A stretch of DNA of 64,000 nt from UBA10649 sp963700745 (GTDB lineage Bacteria > Actinomycetota > Actinomycetes > S36-B12): NCBI GenBank assembly GCA_963700745.1, contig CAVOYT010000003.1, positions 210,789 to 274,788 on the forward strand. Direction: 5' to 3'. Positions 10,274-21,716 of this stretch are shown in pieces. Position numbers and translations under genes: made by a program. How positions within the stretch are numbered: the first letter of the stretch is position 1; each line of letters starts with the position of its first letter. The notes under the pieces were generated by a model, which worked only from the letters and a program-made list of their open reading frames with translations, had not been told where the DNA came from and ran no database searches.

Positions 10274-10647
10274 CGCCACTGATCCGACTGCGCGGTCGTG
10301 CAGTCCTCGCCCGCTGGGATCGATCACCACGGCGGGGATGACCAGGCAGATGAGCAGCGTGCGCAGGGCCACGCGCCCGAGGCCGAGCCGGGAGCCGTCG
10401 GTCCGCATCACCGTGATGCCGAGGATCCGCTGACCGAACGACTGGAGCCCAGCAGCCAGGTGAGCAGGATCACCTCGGCCGCGAAGATGAACAGGATCGC
10501 GGCGGAGCTCTCCGGGGAGCCGTACGTGACCTCGCGGAACAGCAGCAGCGAGATGCCGATCGCCAGCAGCCAGTCCACGGCGATCGCGGCCAGTCGGCGG
10601 CCGAAGCCGGCGACCTCGCCCGGCAGCAGGGGCAGGGGGTCGGACAC
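10214..10647 (-). CDS. RDD family membrane protein
   Basis: RDD-domain membrane protein of unknown transport role (equivalent in position to M. tuberculosis Rv2219A). GRRLAAIAVDWLLAIGISLLL carries the arginine/aspartate pair of the first membrane helix; a second helix is AAILFIFAAEVILLTWLLG; the third segment has LQSFGQRILGI and the terminal GRGLHDRA motif. A one-base deletion near 10443 shifts the frame. The GTG at 10647 is chosen over an upstream TTG. Confidence 0.78.
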
Positions 10648-10671
10648 CGGCCCACGGTAGCCGGACAAGCG

Positions 10672-10709
10672 TTAACACGGCCGAAACAGTCGGGATACGC
10701 CGAGGACAC
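10672..10709 (+). promoter_or_regulatory. Candidate GlnR-binding site upstream of glnA
   Basis: Four pentamers, TTAAC, GAAAC, GATAC and GACAC, sit exactly 6 bases apart. This is the spacing of the actinomycete GlnR box (consensus from memory gTnAc-n6-GaAAc, repeated), with three pentamers at 4 of 5 and GAAAC at 5 of 5. It lies about 125 bp before the glnA start, where GlnR acts in relatives. Supported by spacing and context only. Confidence 0.6.
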
Positions 10710-10832
10710 CGCCCCTGCCTACCTTTCAGGGGTCGGCGGCGACCGCCCCCGACCCGACGGGATCAACTCCCGTGCGAGGCGAACGCACCACCCGGTGCAC
10801 GACCATGGCTCGCCGTGCGAGCAGGAGGTGTC

Positions 10833-12258
<1,426 letters not shown>

Positions 12259-12304
12259 TCGCAGGCTCCCTCCGCGTCGATTCGCCTCGCGCGCACAGGG
12301 AAAC

Positions 12305-12336
12305 GAAGGGCGGTCACCTACGGGTGGCCGCCCTTC
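12305..12336 (+). terminator. Intrinsic terminator after glnA
   Basis: GAAGGGCGG plus CACC pairs with GGTG plus CCGCCCTTC across a short loop: a 14-bp GC-rich stem with one mismatch. It lies 47 bp after the glnA stop. No strong T tract, as is common in actinobacteria. Confidence 0.8.
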
Positions 12337-12384
12337 GGCCTGTCGTGTCGGCGACCGGCGCGTGACGCAGCCCATACTGGGCGC

Positions 12385-12856
12385 ATGGATCGAGGACGGA
12401 TCGGCTGGACGCTCGTCGTCGTGCAGTTCGCGCTGCTGGTCGTGCTCGTGCTACTGCCCGTGGCGGACCCCGTCGAGCTCCAGCCGTCATCGTCGGCCTC
12501 CTGATCATCGTCGTCGGGCGTGGTCCTCGGCCTCGTGGCCGGCCGACATCTGGGGCGGGCGCTGACCCCCACGCCGGTGCCGATCAGCGGCGCAGGACTT
12601 CGCACCGACGGCGTCTACCGGTTCGTGCGTCACCCCATCTACACGGCCGTTCTCCTCGGTGTCGCTCGGCTTCGTCGTGGCGGTCGGCTCCCTCTGGAGC
12701 TGGCTCTGCGCCGGCATCATCCTGGTCTTCTTCTGGCTCAAGTCCCGATGGGAGGACCGCCTGCTGCACGAGGAGTACGGCGAGGACTGGCAGCGCTGGG
12801 CTGACATCACCGGCGGGCTGATGCCGCGGCCGACTCCGCAGAAGGGCCGCGCATGA
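12385..12856 (+). CDS. Isoprenylcysteine carboxyl methyltransferase (ICMT)-like membrane methyltransferase
   Basis: Fragments in three frames give an integral membrane methyltransferase: two N-terminal membrane segments, then GRALTPTPVP, the conserved GVYRFVRHPIYTAVLLG, and the C-terminal ICMT/PEMT signature (LHEEYGEDWQRW). Indels near 12483, 12515 and 12660. Substrate unknown; bacterial homologues are often annotated as phospholipid or isoprenylcysteine methyltransferases without proof. Its end overlaps the next ATG. Confidence 0.7.
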
Positions 12857-14290
12857 CCACCGGCGACGGTCAGTCGACCGACGACCGGCCGACGACCGGC
12901 CGGCACCGGTCACGGCCGGGAACCTGGGGCATCGTCCTGCGAGTCGCTGGCGCGCTGGTGCTGGTGGGCATCGTGTGGGCCGGCTGGACCTTCCAGCGCA
13001 CCTGGTCGGAGTCGGACGGCGAGCCCATGTCCGTCGTGGTGGCCACGTGGATGCGGGACAACAACATGGGTCCCCTGGTGGCCCGACTCGAGGACGTCTA
13101 CTACCGCTATGTGGACAAGCCCGAGGAGGGCGGCGTCCCCACCCTGTCCGCGGACCTGAGCGCGCTCGATGCCGAGGGAACAGACGACAGCGACCTCGAG
13201 GGGGCGGACCCGCAGGCGGCCGAGCCGACGGCGCCCGCGGACGACTCGGTCCCGGTCCTGATCAGCCCGGACGAGAGCTCCGCCCTCCCGACCGCCAGTC
13301 CCGGCAGCTCCACAGCGCCGGCGGGCTCGGGAGGCACCGGTGCCTCGGCTCAGGCCCTGCGACCGCACCTGCTGCCTCCGCCCACCATCGTCTCCCCCGT
13401 CAAGAACCCCGAGCCCAAGGAGGGCGAGTGGCAGCCGGTGGCGTCCCGCGTCGACGGACAACCGGCCGTGTACGTGACGCGGGTCCGGGCCGACGACGTC
13501 CACACGGGCTACTACGCCTCCGTCATGTGGATCGACACCAAGCTCGACCTCAGCCAAGTTCGTTCCCGGGTACCAGGAGCCGGGCGGCCCGAACCCGTCG
13601 GACGGCGCCTGCCCGAGAAGTACTGGCCCGACGTGCTGGCGAACTTCAACGGCGGCTTCCGCCTCGACGACAGCCAAGGCGGCTACTACTACGACGGGAA
13701 GATGGTGCGCCAGCTGGTGGACGGCAAGGCGTCGACGGTGATCTACAAGGACGGCTCGATCGAGGTGGGAAAGTGGGGCCGCGATCTGCGCATGTCCAAG
13801 GACGTCGAGGTCGTCCGCCAGAACCTCAACCTCATCGTCGACAAGGGCAAGTCCAAGGTCGCCAACGGAGCCGACAACGTGGTGTGGGGAGCCACGACCG
13901 ACAAGGAGAGCCTGGCCTGGCGTGCGGCGCATCGGCCAGCGGACCGACGGCAGCATCGTCTACGTCGGATCCCCGTACCTGTCGGCGCAGAGCCTCGCCG
14001 ACGTGCTGGTCGGCGCTGGCGTGCAGCGAGCGATGGTTCTCGACATGAACAACTGGTGGACCGCCGGCTTCTTCTTCCGGCACAAGAAGGACGGCACCCC
14101 GTTGTGCCGCAAGCTGGATCCGGCGATCCAGGAGGGCTGCGACCGATTCCTCAAGCCGTACAAGCGCGACAGCTTCCACTTCCTGGCGCGTCCAGCACCC
14201 GCGACTCCGGCCACGAGCGATCCGGCGGTGAGCGGCCCGTCGGCCTCGTCGCCGACCCCCGGTCAGTCGAGCTCGTCGACCTCACCGTAG
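12853..14290 (+). CDS. Membrane-anchored phosphodiester glycosidase (NAGPA/DUF2233) family protein
   Basis: Exported protein with one N-terminal membrane anchor (about residues 27-47), a long Pro/Ala/Ser-rich low-complexity linker (about 100-180), and a C-terminal NAGPA-type domain: VANFNGGFRL-like (ANFNGGFRLDDSQGGYY), RTDGSIVYVGS, and VLDMNNWWT. The family includes the eukaryotic uncovering enzyme; the bacterial roles are probably in cell-envelope polysaccharide processing. Frameshifts near 13551, 13605 and 13922. The last 28 bp overlap the convergent glnE end. Confidence 0.75.
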
Positions 14291-17286
14291 AACAGCCGCT
14301 CGAACACCTGCCGTGCACGCCGCGTCACCCGTCGGTAGTCGTCGAGCATGCGCCCGGACTGGTCCACCGGGTAGCCGAGGACGAAGGCGACGGCCCGCAG
14401 CTCGCGCACGTCCACCGGCACCATGTCGCTCGGTCGACCGCGCACCAGCATGACCGCGTTCCGCATCGCCGTCGCCATGCGCCACGCCGCCGCCAGCTCC
14501 TCGGCATCGTGATCGACGACCAGCCCGCTCGCCCGCGCCGCCTCGAGCGCGTCGAGGGTGCTGCGTGGTCCGCAGCCCGGGCACCTCGTCGGCGTGCTCG
14601 AGCTGCAGCATCTGCACCACCCACTCGACGTCGCTGAGCCCACCGCGACCGAGCTTCGTGTGCAGGGCGGGATCCGCTCCGCGCGGTAGCCGCTCGGACT
14701 CCATCCGCGCCTTGAGGCGGCGAACCTCGGTGAGGTCGTCGTCAGTCATGGCTCCGCTCCACCGCAGGGGGTCGACGACGTCCAGGAAGGCCGCCCCGAG
14801 GTCGTCGTCGCCGGCGACGAACGAGGCACGCAGCAGCGCCTGCGCCTCCCACGGCGCACTCCATCGCTCGTAGTAGGCCGCGTAGGAGCCGAGCGACCGC
14901 ACGAGCGGGCCCTGCTTGCCCTCGGGCCGCAGGTCGGCGTCGATGTCGAGCGGCGGATCGCCGCTCGGTGCCATGAGCAGCCGGCGAAGCTCCTCCGCGA
15001 TCGCGGCGGCAGCCCGCAGCGCCGCCTCGTCATCGACGCCCGGCCGCGGCTCGTACACGAACATGACGTCGATGTCGCTGGCGAAGCCGAGCTCCTGGCC
15101 GCCGAACCGACCCATGCCGATGACGGCGAAGTCACGCGAGCCCTCCGGGTCGACCGCCGCCCGCGACCACGGCCAGCACTCCCTCGATGGCGACGACGGC
15201 CACGTCGGTGAGCGCCGTGCCCGCCTGCTCGGGGTCGGCGACGTGGAGGAGCTCGGCCACGGCGATGCGGAAGAGCTCGCGACGTCGGATCGAGCGAATC
15301 GTCGACACGGCGCTCGCCGGGTCCTCGTGCCGGTCGACGACCGACATGCACCTCGGCCAGCAGCGCCTCGCGCGGTCGCGGGCGCAGGTCCGCGTCGTCA
15401 GCCAGCAGCGAGACCGACTCGGGCGCCTGCAGCAGCAGGTCGGTCGCGTACTGGCTCGTCGACAGCACGCGGGCGAGCCGCTCGGCCGCGGCCGACTCGT
15501 CGCGCAGCAGGCGCAGGTACCAGTGCGTCGCACCCAGGGCGTCGCTCACCCGGCGGAAGCCGAGCAGGCCCGCGTCCGGGTCCGGCGCGTCGGCGAACCA
15601 GCCGAGCATCACCGGCAGGAGGGTGCGCTGGATCGCGGCCCGTCGGCTGACTCCCGCGGTCAGCGCCTGCAGGTGGCGCAGGGCGCTCGCCGGATCGACG
15701 TAGCCGAGCGCCTCGAGCCGCTGCTCGGCCGCCTCCAGGCTGAGCCGCGCCTCGCCCGGCGTCCAGCCGGGCCACGGCCTGGAGCAGCGGTCGGTAGAAG
15801 AGCTTCTCGTGCAGCCGTCGCACCTCGCGGGCGTGCCGGTGCCAGGTGCTGACGAGTTCGCCGACGGGATCCTGCCGAAAGCCCAGCGAGCGCCCGAGCC
15901 GGCGCAGCTCGGCCTCGTCCTCGGGCATCGTGTGCGTGCGCCGCAGGCGGTGCAGCTGGATTCGGTGCTCGAGCGTGCGCAGGAATCGGTAGGCGTCGGC
16001 CAGAGTGGCGGCATCGCTCGCGCCCGACGTAGCCCCACGTCGCGAGCGACTCGAGGGCGACCATCGTCGTCGGGCTGCGCAGCATGACGTCGCTTCGTCC
16101 GTGCACGAGCTGCAGCAGCTGCACGGAGAACTCGACGTCGCGCAGGCCACCCGGGACCGAGCTTCAGCTCGCGCTCCGCGAGCCGCGCCGGCACGTGCTG
16201 CTCGACGCGACGCCGCATCGCCTGCACGTCCTCGACGAAGCCCGGGTGGTCGGCGGCACTCCAGATGAACGGGCTGACGGCATCGACGTACTCCGACGCC
16301 GAGCTCCAGGTCGCCGGCCACCGGACGGGCCTTCAGCAGGGCCTGGAACTCCCACGTCTTCGCCCAGCGCTCGTAGTAGCCGACGTGCGAGGCGACGGTG
16401 CGGACCAGGGCCCCCTGCTTGCCCTCGGGCCGCAGGGCCGCGTCCACCTCCCAGATCGTGCCCTCCGCGGTGTTCGCCGTGCAGGCGCGCATCAGCCCGC
16501 TGGCCAGCGAGGTCGCGGCGCGACATCGCCCGGACTCGTCCGCACCCTCGACCGCCTCCGCCACGAAGATGACGTCGACGTCGCTGACGTAGTTGAGCTC
16601 GCGGGCCCCGCACTTGCCCATGCCGATGACGGCGAGCCGGCACTGCGCCGCGGCGTCGCCGACCTCCGCGCGGGCGATGGCCAGCGCCGCCTCGAGCACG
16701 CCGTCGGCGAGGTCGGACAGCCACAGCGCGACCGTCTCCATCGAGGCCAGACCGCTGATGTCGCGGGCCGCGATCCCGAGCAGGATGCGGCGGTAGCCGA
16801 TGCGCAGGGCGTCGAGGACCGCCTCGTCGGCGCCGGCGGCGACCGGATCGGGCAGGTTCGCGGTCGGCGCCCACGGCGACGAGCAGGTCGTCGCGGATCT
16901 GCCGGGCCGACGGCGAGGTCGCGAGGGCCTCGGCGTCGGCCAGCACCTGCCACTCCGCGGGATGACGGGCGATGAACTCGCCCGAGCGCCTCGGACATCC
17001 CGATCACGTCGATCAGTCGACGTCGAAGGTCGGCGTCGGCCTGCAGCGCCGCGACGAGTCGACGCCACTCGCGGTCGTCGGCCGCCTCGAGGATGCGCAC
17101 CAGCAGGAGTAGCGCAGTGTCCGGGTCGGCCGCCGCCGCGATGTCGGACAGCAGGTCGCCCTCGACGGCATCGTCCGCGAGCAGCGGCGCCAGTCGCGGC
17201 GAGGCGCACAGCCGGCGGGCGCGATCGAGGTCCTGAAGCCCGATCCGGATCAGTCGACCGGTGTCGGAGATGCGTCGATCAGTCAT
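14263..17286 (-). CDS. glnE: Bifunctional glutamine synthetase adenylyltransferase/adenylyl-removing enzyme (multiply frameshifted)
   Basis: Adds and removes AMP on the GlnA tyrosine in response to nitrogen status. Two nucleotidyltransferase domains are recognisable: the N-terminal one with NYVSDVDVIFVAEA (about 16560-16600) and the C-terminal one with ELGFASDIDVMFVYEP (about 15055-15100), each with the DxD metal motif. Corrected length about 1000 aa, as expected. At least eight single-base frameshifts (near 16980, 16870, 16305, 16155, 16030, 15775, 15345, 15165 and 14570). In relatives GlnE is conserved or essential, so sequencing error is likelier than loss. The ATG at 17286 is in frame with the upstream amidotransferase. 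Confidence 0.9.
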
Positions 17287-18055
17287 GGTGCGGAGGGCGC
17301 GGCGAGTCCACTGTGCGTTCCAGACGAGCTCACCCCAGGCCCGGGTCACCGGTCGCCAGGCCGCGATGAGGTGCGTGCTCGACGCTCCTGACCTCGGCGC
17401 TGCCTGCCGCGCGTCCCGCCCCGATCGCTCGAGTGCCTCGTCGGCGACGTCGGCCCAGGAGAGGAAGATCGCCGCGTCGACCTCGGGGTGCATCTGCAGC
17501 CCGTACGCAGTGTCGCCCAGCCGGAAGGCCTGCACCCGGCAGGCGTCGTTGGTCATGAGCAGGACGGCGCCGTCGGGCAGCTGGGTGATGTGGTCCTGGT
17601 GCCACTGGGCGGCGGGGATGTCGCCGCCGCGCAGGGGTACCGCCTGCGAGATGACCTCGTCGAGGAGCCCGTCGACGGTTCGCTGCACGTACGACACCCC
17701 GATCTCGGTGATCGGACCGAGCTCCACCACGCCGCCGGTCGCCTTCGCGAGCAGCTGGCCGCCCAGGCACAGGCCGAGCACGGGTATGCCGCGGGCGACG
17801 GCGTCCGCGAGCAGAGCGCACTCATCGGACAGCCAGGGGGCGACGTCGTCGTCGTTGGCTCCCATCGCGCCGCCGAGCGGGAGCAACGCGTGCACGCCGG
17901 CCGGGACCTCCCTCGGGACCGGCTCGCCGAAGCAGGCTCCGAGCACGTCGACCCGGAGGCCGTCCTCCTCGAGCCACTCGCCCGACCAGCGCGGCCGGCG
18001 TCGTTGCGATCGTTCTGGATCGCCAGGACGACGGGCTGGGCGATGGGTTGCTCAC
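17287..18055 (-). CDS. Class I glutamine amidotransferase
   Basis: Stand-alone GATase1 domain. The nucleophile elbow is GLCLGGQLLA, the catalytic histidine is in GLQMHPEVD, and QWHQDHITQLPDGA is the typical mid-domain block. The GTG start overlaps the glnA2 stop (GTGA). An indel near 18000 separates the first 15 residues from VDVLGACFGEP. As written, no stop separates it from glnE; the right-hand boundary given is the glnE start and is approximate. Its place between glnA2 and glnE suggests a link to glutamine use, but the acceptor is unknown. Confidence 0.75.
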
Positions 18056-19390
18056 AACAAGGGAAGGTAGCGGTCCAGCTCCCACTGCGTCACCTGACGT
18101 CGGTACTCCTCCCACTCCGCCTGCTTGTTGCGCAGGAAGAAGTCGAACACGTGCTCGCCCGAGGGTCTCGGCCACGAGCTCGGACCGTTCCATCGCCTGG
18201 ATCGCCTGGTTGAGGCTCGACGGGAGTGGCTTCATGCCGAGGGCACGGCGCTCGCCCTCGGTGAGCGACCACACGTCGTCCTCCGCGCCGCGCGGCAGTT
18301 CGTAGCCCTCCTCGATGCCCTTCAGGCCGGCTGCGAGCATGACGGCGAACGCGAGGTAGGGGTTGGCCGCGCTGTCGAGGGAGCGGAACTCGATCCGCGT
18401 GCTGTTGCCCTTGGACGGCTTGTACATCGGCACCCGGATCAGGGAGGAGCGGTTGTTGTGCCCCCAGCAGATCCAGGCCGGTGCCTCGGCCCCGCCGGCG
18501 AGCCGCTTGTACGAGTTGACCCACTGATTGGTGACGGCCGTGATCTCGGGCGCGTGCACGAGCAGGCCGGCGATGAAGGAGCGCGCCACCTTGGACAGCT
18601 GAAGGTCGGCGCCGGCCTCGAAGAAGGCGTTGCGGTCGCCCTCGAAGAGGGACAGGTGGGTGTGCATCCCCGAGCCGGGATGGTTGGGCAGCGGCTTGGG
18701 CATGAACGATGCGTACAGGCCCTGCTCGAGCGCCACCTCCTGCACGACCAGCCGGAAGGTCATCAGGTTGTCCGCCGTGGTCAGCGCGTCGGCGTACCGC
18801 AGGTCGATCTCCTGCTGGCCCGGGCCGCCCTCATGATGGCTGAACTCGACGGAGATGCCCATCTGCTCGAGCATCGTGATGGCGTTGCGTCGGAAGTCGT
18901 GGGCGATCCCGTGCGGGGTGTTGTCGAAGTATCCGTAGCTGTCGACGGGGACCGGCCTCGTTCCCGGCCGCGGTGCGTCCTTGAACAGGTAGAACTCGAC
19001 CTCGGGATGCGTGTAGAAGGTGAAGCCGAGATCGGCCGCCTTCGTCAGGGTGCGCTTGAGGACGTAGCGCGGGTCGGCGTACGACGGGCTGCCGTCGGGC
19101 ATGAGGATGTCGCAGAACAGGCGCGCCACTCCCGGTCCCTCGCTGCGCCAGGGCAGCATGGCGAAGGTGGCGGGGTCGGGCTTGGCGAGCATGTCCGACT
19201 CGTAGACGCGGGCGAAGCCCTCGATGGCGGAGCCGTCGAAGCCGATCCCCTCGGCGAACGCGCCCTCGAGCTCGGCCGGCGCGATGGCGACGGACTTCAG
19301 GGTCCCGAGCACGTCGGTGAACCACAGTCTGACGAACCGGATGTCGCGTTCCTCGATCGTGCGCAGCACGAACTCCGACTGCTTGTCCAT
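18052..19390 (-). CDS. glnA2: Glutamine synthetase, GlnA2 type
   Basis: Second type I glutamine synthetase. Signature elements: GFDGSAIEGFARVYESDM, HPEVEFYLFKD, HHEGGPGQQEIDLRYA, the ATP-binding region SFMPKPLPNHPGSGMHTHLS, and the glutamate-flap region NNRSSLIR. The GlnA adenylylation loop (NLYxLPPEE type) is replaced by SLTEGERRALG, so it is not a GlnE target. A one-base insertion near 18168 hides the true C-terminus (EHVFDFFLRNKQAEWEEYR). In relatives GlnA2-class proteins include gamma-glutamyl-ligase-like enzymes as well as true synthetases. Confidence 0.9.
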
Positions 19391-19413
19391 GGACCCATAG
19401 TGGCCCTCCGCGT

Positions 19414-19430
19414 GTTACAACGGGGTTAAC
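19414..19430. promoter_or_regulatory. Possible GlnR-type half box in the glnA2/nadE divergent promoter
   Basis: GTTAC, six bases, then GTTAA, in the 61-bp gap between divergent glnA2 and nadE. Spacing matches the GlnR box but the second pentamer is poor. Context (glnA2, glutamine-dependent nadE) makes it plausible; weak by itself. Confidence 0.35.
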
Positions 19431-19451
19431 CGGGGGCAGTAGTGTCGGTCC

Positions 19452-21125
19452 GTGCCGTCGCTACGCGTCGCCCTCGCACAGGTCAATCCGACCGTCGGGG
19501 ATCTGGCCGGCAATGCCAGCCTCGTACGGGCGAGCGTGGCCGAGGCCGCGACCCATGGCGCGCACCTGGTCGTCCTCCCGGAGATGGTGCTGACCGGGTA
19601 CCCGGTCGAGGACCTCGCGCTGCGCCCGTCCTTCCAGGAGGCCGCCCGCCGGTCGCTCACCGACCTCGCCGAAGCGCTCGCCGTCGACGGGCACGGGGAC
19701 ATCACCTGCCTGGTCGGCTACCTCGACTTCCTCGACGAGGACCATGCGGCCACCACCGGACGCCCGAGACGGGCGCCCGTCAACGCGGCCGCCGTCGTGC
19801 GTGGCGGGCAGGTCGTGGCGCGCTACGTCAAGCACCACCTGCCGAACTACGGCGTCTTCGACGAGGCGCGCTACTTCGTCCCGGGGAACGAGCCACTCAT
19901 CGTCGACGTCCAGGGTGTTCAGGTCGCCGTCGCGATCTGCGAGGACCTCTGGCAGGAAGGCGGCCCGGTCACATGGGCGCGGATGCGCGGGGCGCAGGTG
20001 CTGGCGGTCCTGAACGCATCCCCATACGAGCAGGACAAGGACGACGCACGCCTGGCGCTGTGCCAGCAGCGCGCGAGCGAGTCCGGGGCCGTCCTCGTCT
20101 ACACCAACATGATCGGCGGCCAGGACGAGCTCGTCTTCGACGGCGACTCACTGGTGGTTGCACCCGACGGCACGGTGCTGGCTCGTGCCCCGCAGTTCGA
20201 GCCCGCTCTCCTCGTCGTCGACATCGACCCGGAGGACGAGCACCCGGCGCCCGGACCGCAGTCGCAGCGACTCGACGCCCACGCTGAGGTCTACGGGGCC
20301 CTCGTGCTGGCCCTCCGCGACTACGTCGAGAAGAACGGCTTCCGCTCCGTCCTGTTCGGTCTCAGCGGAGGGATCGACTCCGCGCTCGTGGCGGCCCTGT
20401 CCTGCGACGCCTTCGGACCCGAGCGCGTGTTCGCCGTGGCAATGCCCAGCAAGTACTCATCAGGGCACTCCGTCGACGACGCCTATGACCTGGCCGCGCG
20501 TACTGGTATCGGCATCCGCACCATCCCGATCGCACCGATGTTCGATGCCTACCAGGAGTCCCTCCACCTGACCGGCCTGGCCGAGGAGAACCTTCAGGCG
20601 CGGGTACGAGGGACGACGCTGATGGCACTGTCCAACGCCGAGGGACACCTGGTGCTCGCCACCGGCAACAAGAGCGAGCTCTCGGTGGGCTACTCCACGA
20701 TCTACGGAGACGCGGTCGGCGGGTTCGCCCCGATCAAGGACGTCCCGAAGACCCTGGTGTGGGAGCTGGCCCGCTGGCGCAACGAGCACGCCGAGAGTCG
20801 GGGCGAGACCGCGCCGATTCCGCCGAACAGCATCGAGAAGCCACCCAGCGCGGAGTTGCGGCCCGGACAGCAGGACACCGACTCGCTGCCCGACTACCAG
20901 CTGCTGGACCAACTACTCGAGGCCTACGTGGCGGGCGATCACAGTGCCGCCGACCTGGTCTCCGACGGCTTCGACGCCGACCTCGTCGAGCGCATCCTGC
21001 GGCTCACCGACCTCGCGGAGTACAAGCGGCGTCAGTACCCGCCCGGCACGAAGATCTCGCTGCGCGCCTTCGGCCGTGACCGCCGGCTGCCGATCACGAA
21101 TCGGTGGCGCGAGTCAGCCCCCTGA
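19452..21125 (+). CDS. nadE: Glutamine-dependent NAD+ synthetase
   Basis: Last step of NAD synthesis, amidating deamido-NAD+. The N-terminal nitrilase-type glutaminase domain has its Glu-Lys-Cys triad in PEMVLTGYP, VKHHLPNYGVFDE and VAICEDLW; the C-terminal synthetase domain has the ATP-pyrophosphatase loop FGLSGGIDSALVAAL. 557 aa, the shorter type compared with the roughly 680-aa mycobacterial enzyme. GTG start. The 3' end overlaps convergent tetR by 32 bp. Intact. Confidence 0.95.
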   Translation: MPSLRVALAQVNPTVGDLAGNASLVRASVAEAATHGAHLVVLPEMVLTGYPVEDLALRPSFQEAARRSLTDLAEALAVDGHGDITCLVGYLDFLDEDHAATTGRPRRAPVNAAAVVRGGQVVARYVKHHLPNYGVFDEARYFVPGNEPLIVDVQGVQVAVAICEDLWQEGGPVTWARMRGAQVLAVLNASPYEQDKDDARLALCQQRASESGAVLVYTNMIGGQDELVFDGDSLVVAPDGTVLARAPQFEPALLVVDIDPEDEHPAPGPQSQRLDAHAEVYGALVLALRDYVEKNGFRSVLFGLSGGIDSALVAALSCDAFGPERVFAVAMPSKYSSGHSVDDAYDLAARTGIGIRTIPIAPMFDAYQESLHLTGLAEENLQARVRGTTLMALSNAEGHLVLATGNKSELSVGYSTIYGDAVGGFAPIKDVPKTLVWELARWRNEHAESRGETAPIPPNSIEKPPSAELRPGQQDTDSLPDYQLLDQLLEAYVAGDHSAADLVSDGFDADLVERILRLTDLAEYKRRQYPPGTKISLRAFGRDRRLPITNRWRESAP

Positions 21126-21716
21126 TGATGAGGTCGACCACATCCTCGTCGAGGATCGACCGGACCTCATCGCGCATCCGCCACATGCCCAGATACATCA
21201 TCGGCCCGACGAGGACGGGGATCAGCGCGTTCGGGTCGATGTCGGGCCGGAACTCCCCCGAATCGATCCCGCTCTGAATCAGCTCCCTGAGCGACGCATG
21301 ACGTGGGGCCAGAACCCGTTCGTGGACGAAGGCCGCCAGCGCGGGATCCCGCTCCCCCTCAGCCGCGGCATGCATGAGGATCTGCCCACGGAGCGTCCCC
21401 GGGGCCGGCGGACGGCACCCAGGGCGGCGAGCAGCTGATCCCGCGTCGACCCGCTTCGCGGACGCGAGCCGAGGTCCTCATTGAGGCGTTCCAGCGCCCC
21501 GGCCAGGAGGTGATTCCTGGTCGGGAAGCGCCGGTAGACCGTGGTCTTCGCGACTCCCGCGCGCTGAGCGACAGCCTCCACGCAGAACCGCTCGAACCCG
21601 TCCTCGGCCAGTGTCTCGAGAGCAGCGTCCGTGATCCCACGATCGATGCGCTCGTCACGCGGCCTGCCCTTGCGTGCGCCGCTGTTACCGGCACGTTCCT
21701 GAACAGATGACGTCAC
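21094..21716 (-). CDS. TetR family regulator
   Basis: N-terminal helix-turn-helix ALETLAEDGFERFCVEAVAQ followed by AGVAKTTVYRRFPTRNHLL, then a ligand-binding domain (FVHERVLAPRHASLREL, MYLGMWRMRDEVRSILDEDVVD). A frameshift near 21400 divides the two domains. The GTG start overlaps the stop of the upstream MFS exporter (GTGA), so the two are one operon and the regulator probably controls the exporter. Confidence 0.85.

Noticed and set aside
14263..17286. glnE as a true pseudogene
   Set aside because: All domains and metal motifs are present in order, and neighbouring essential genes show the same one-base errors; sequence error is likelier.
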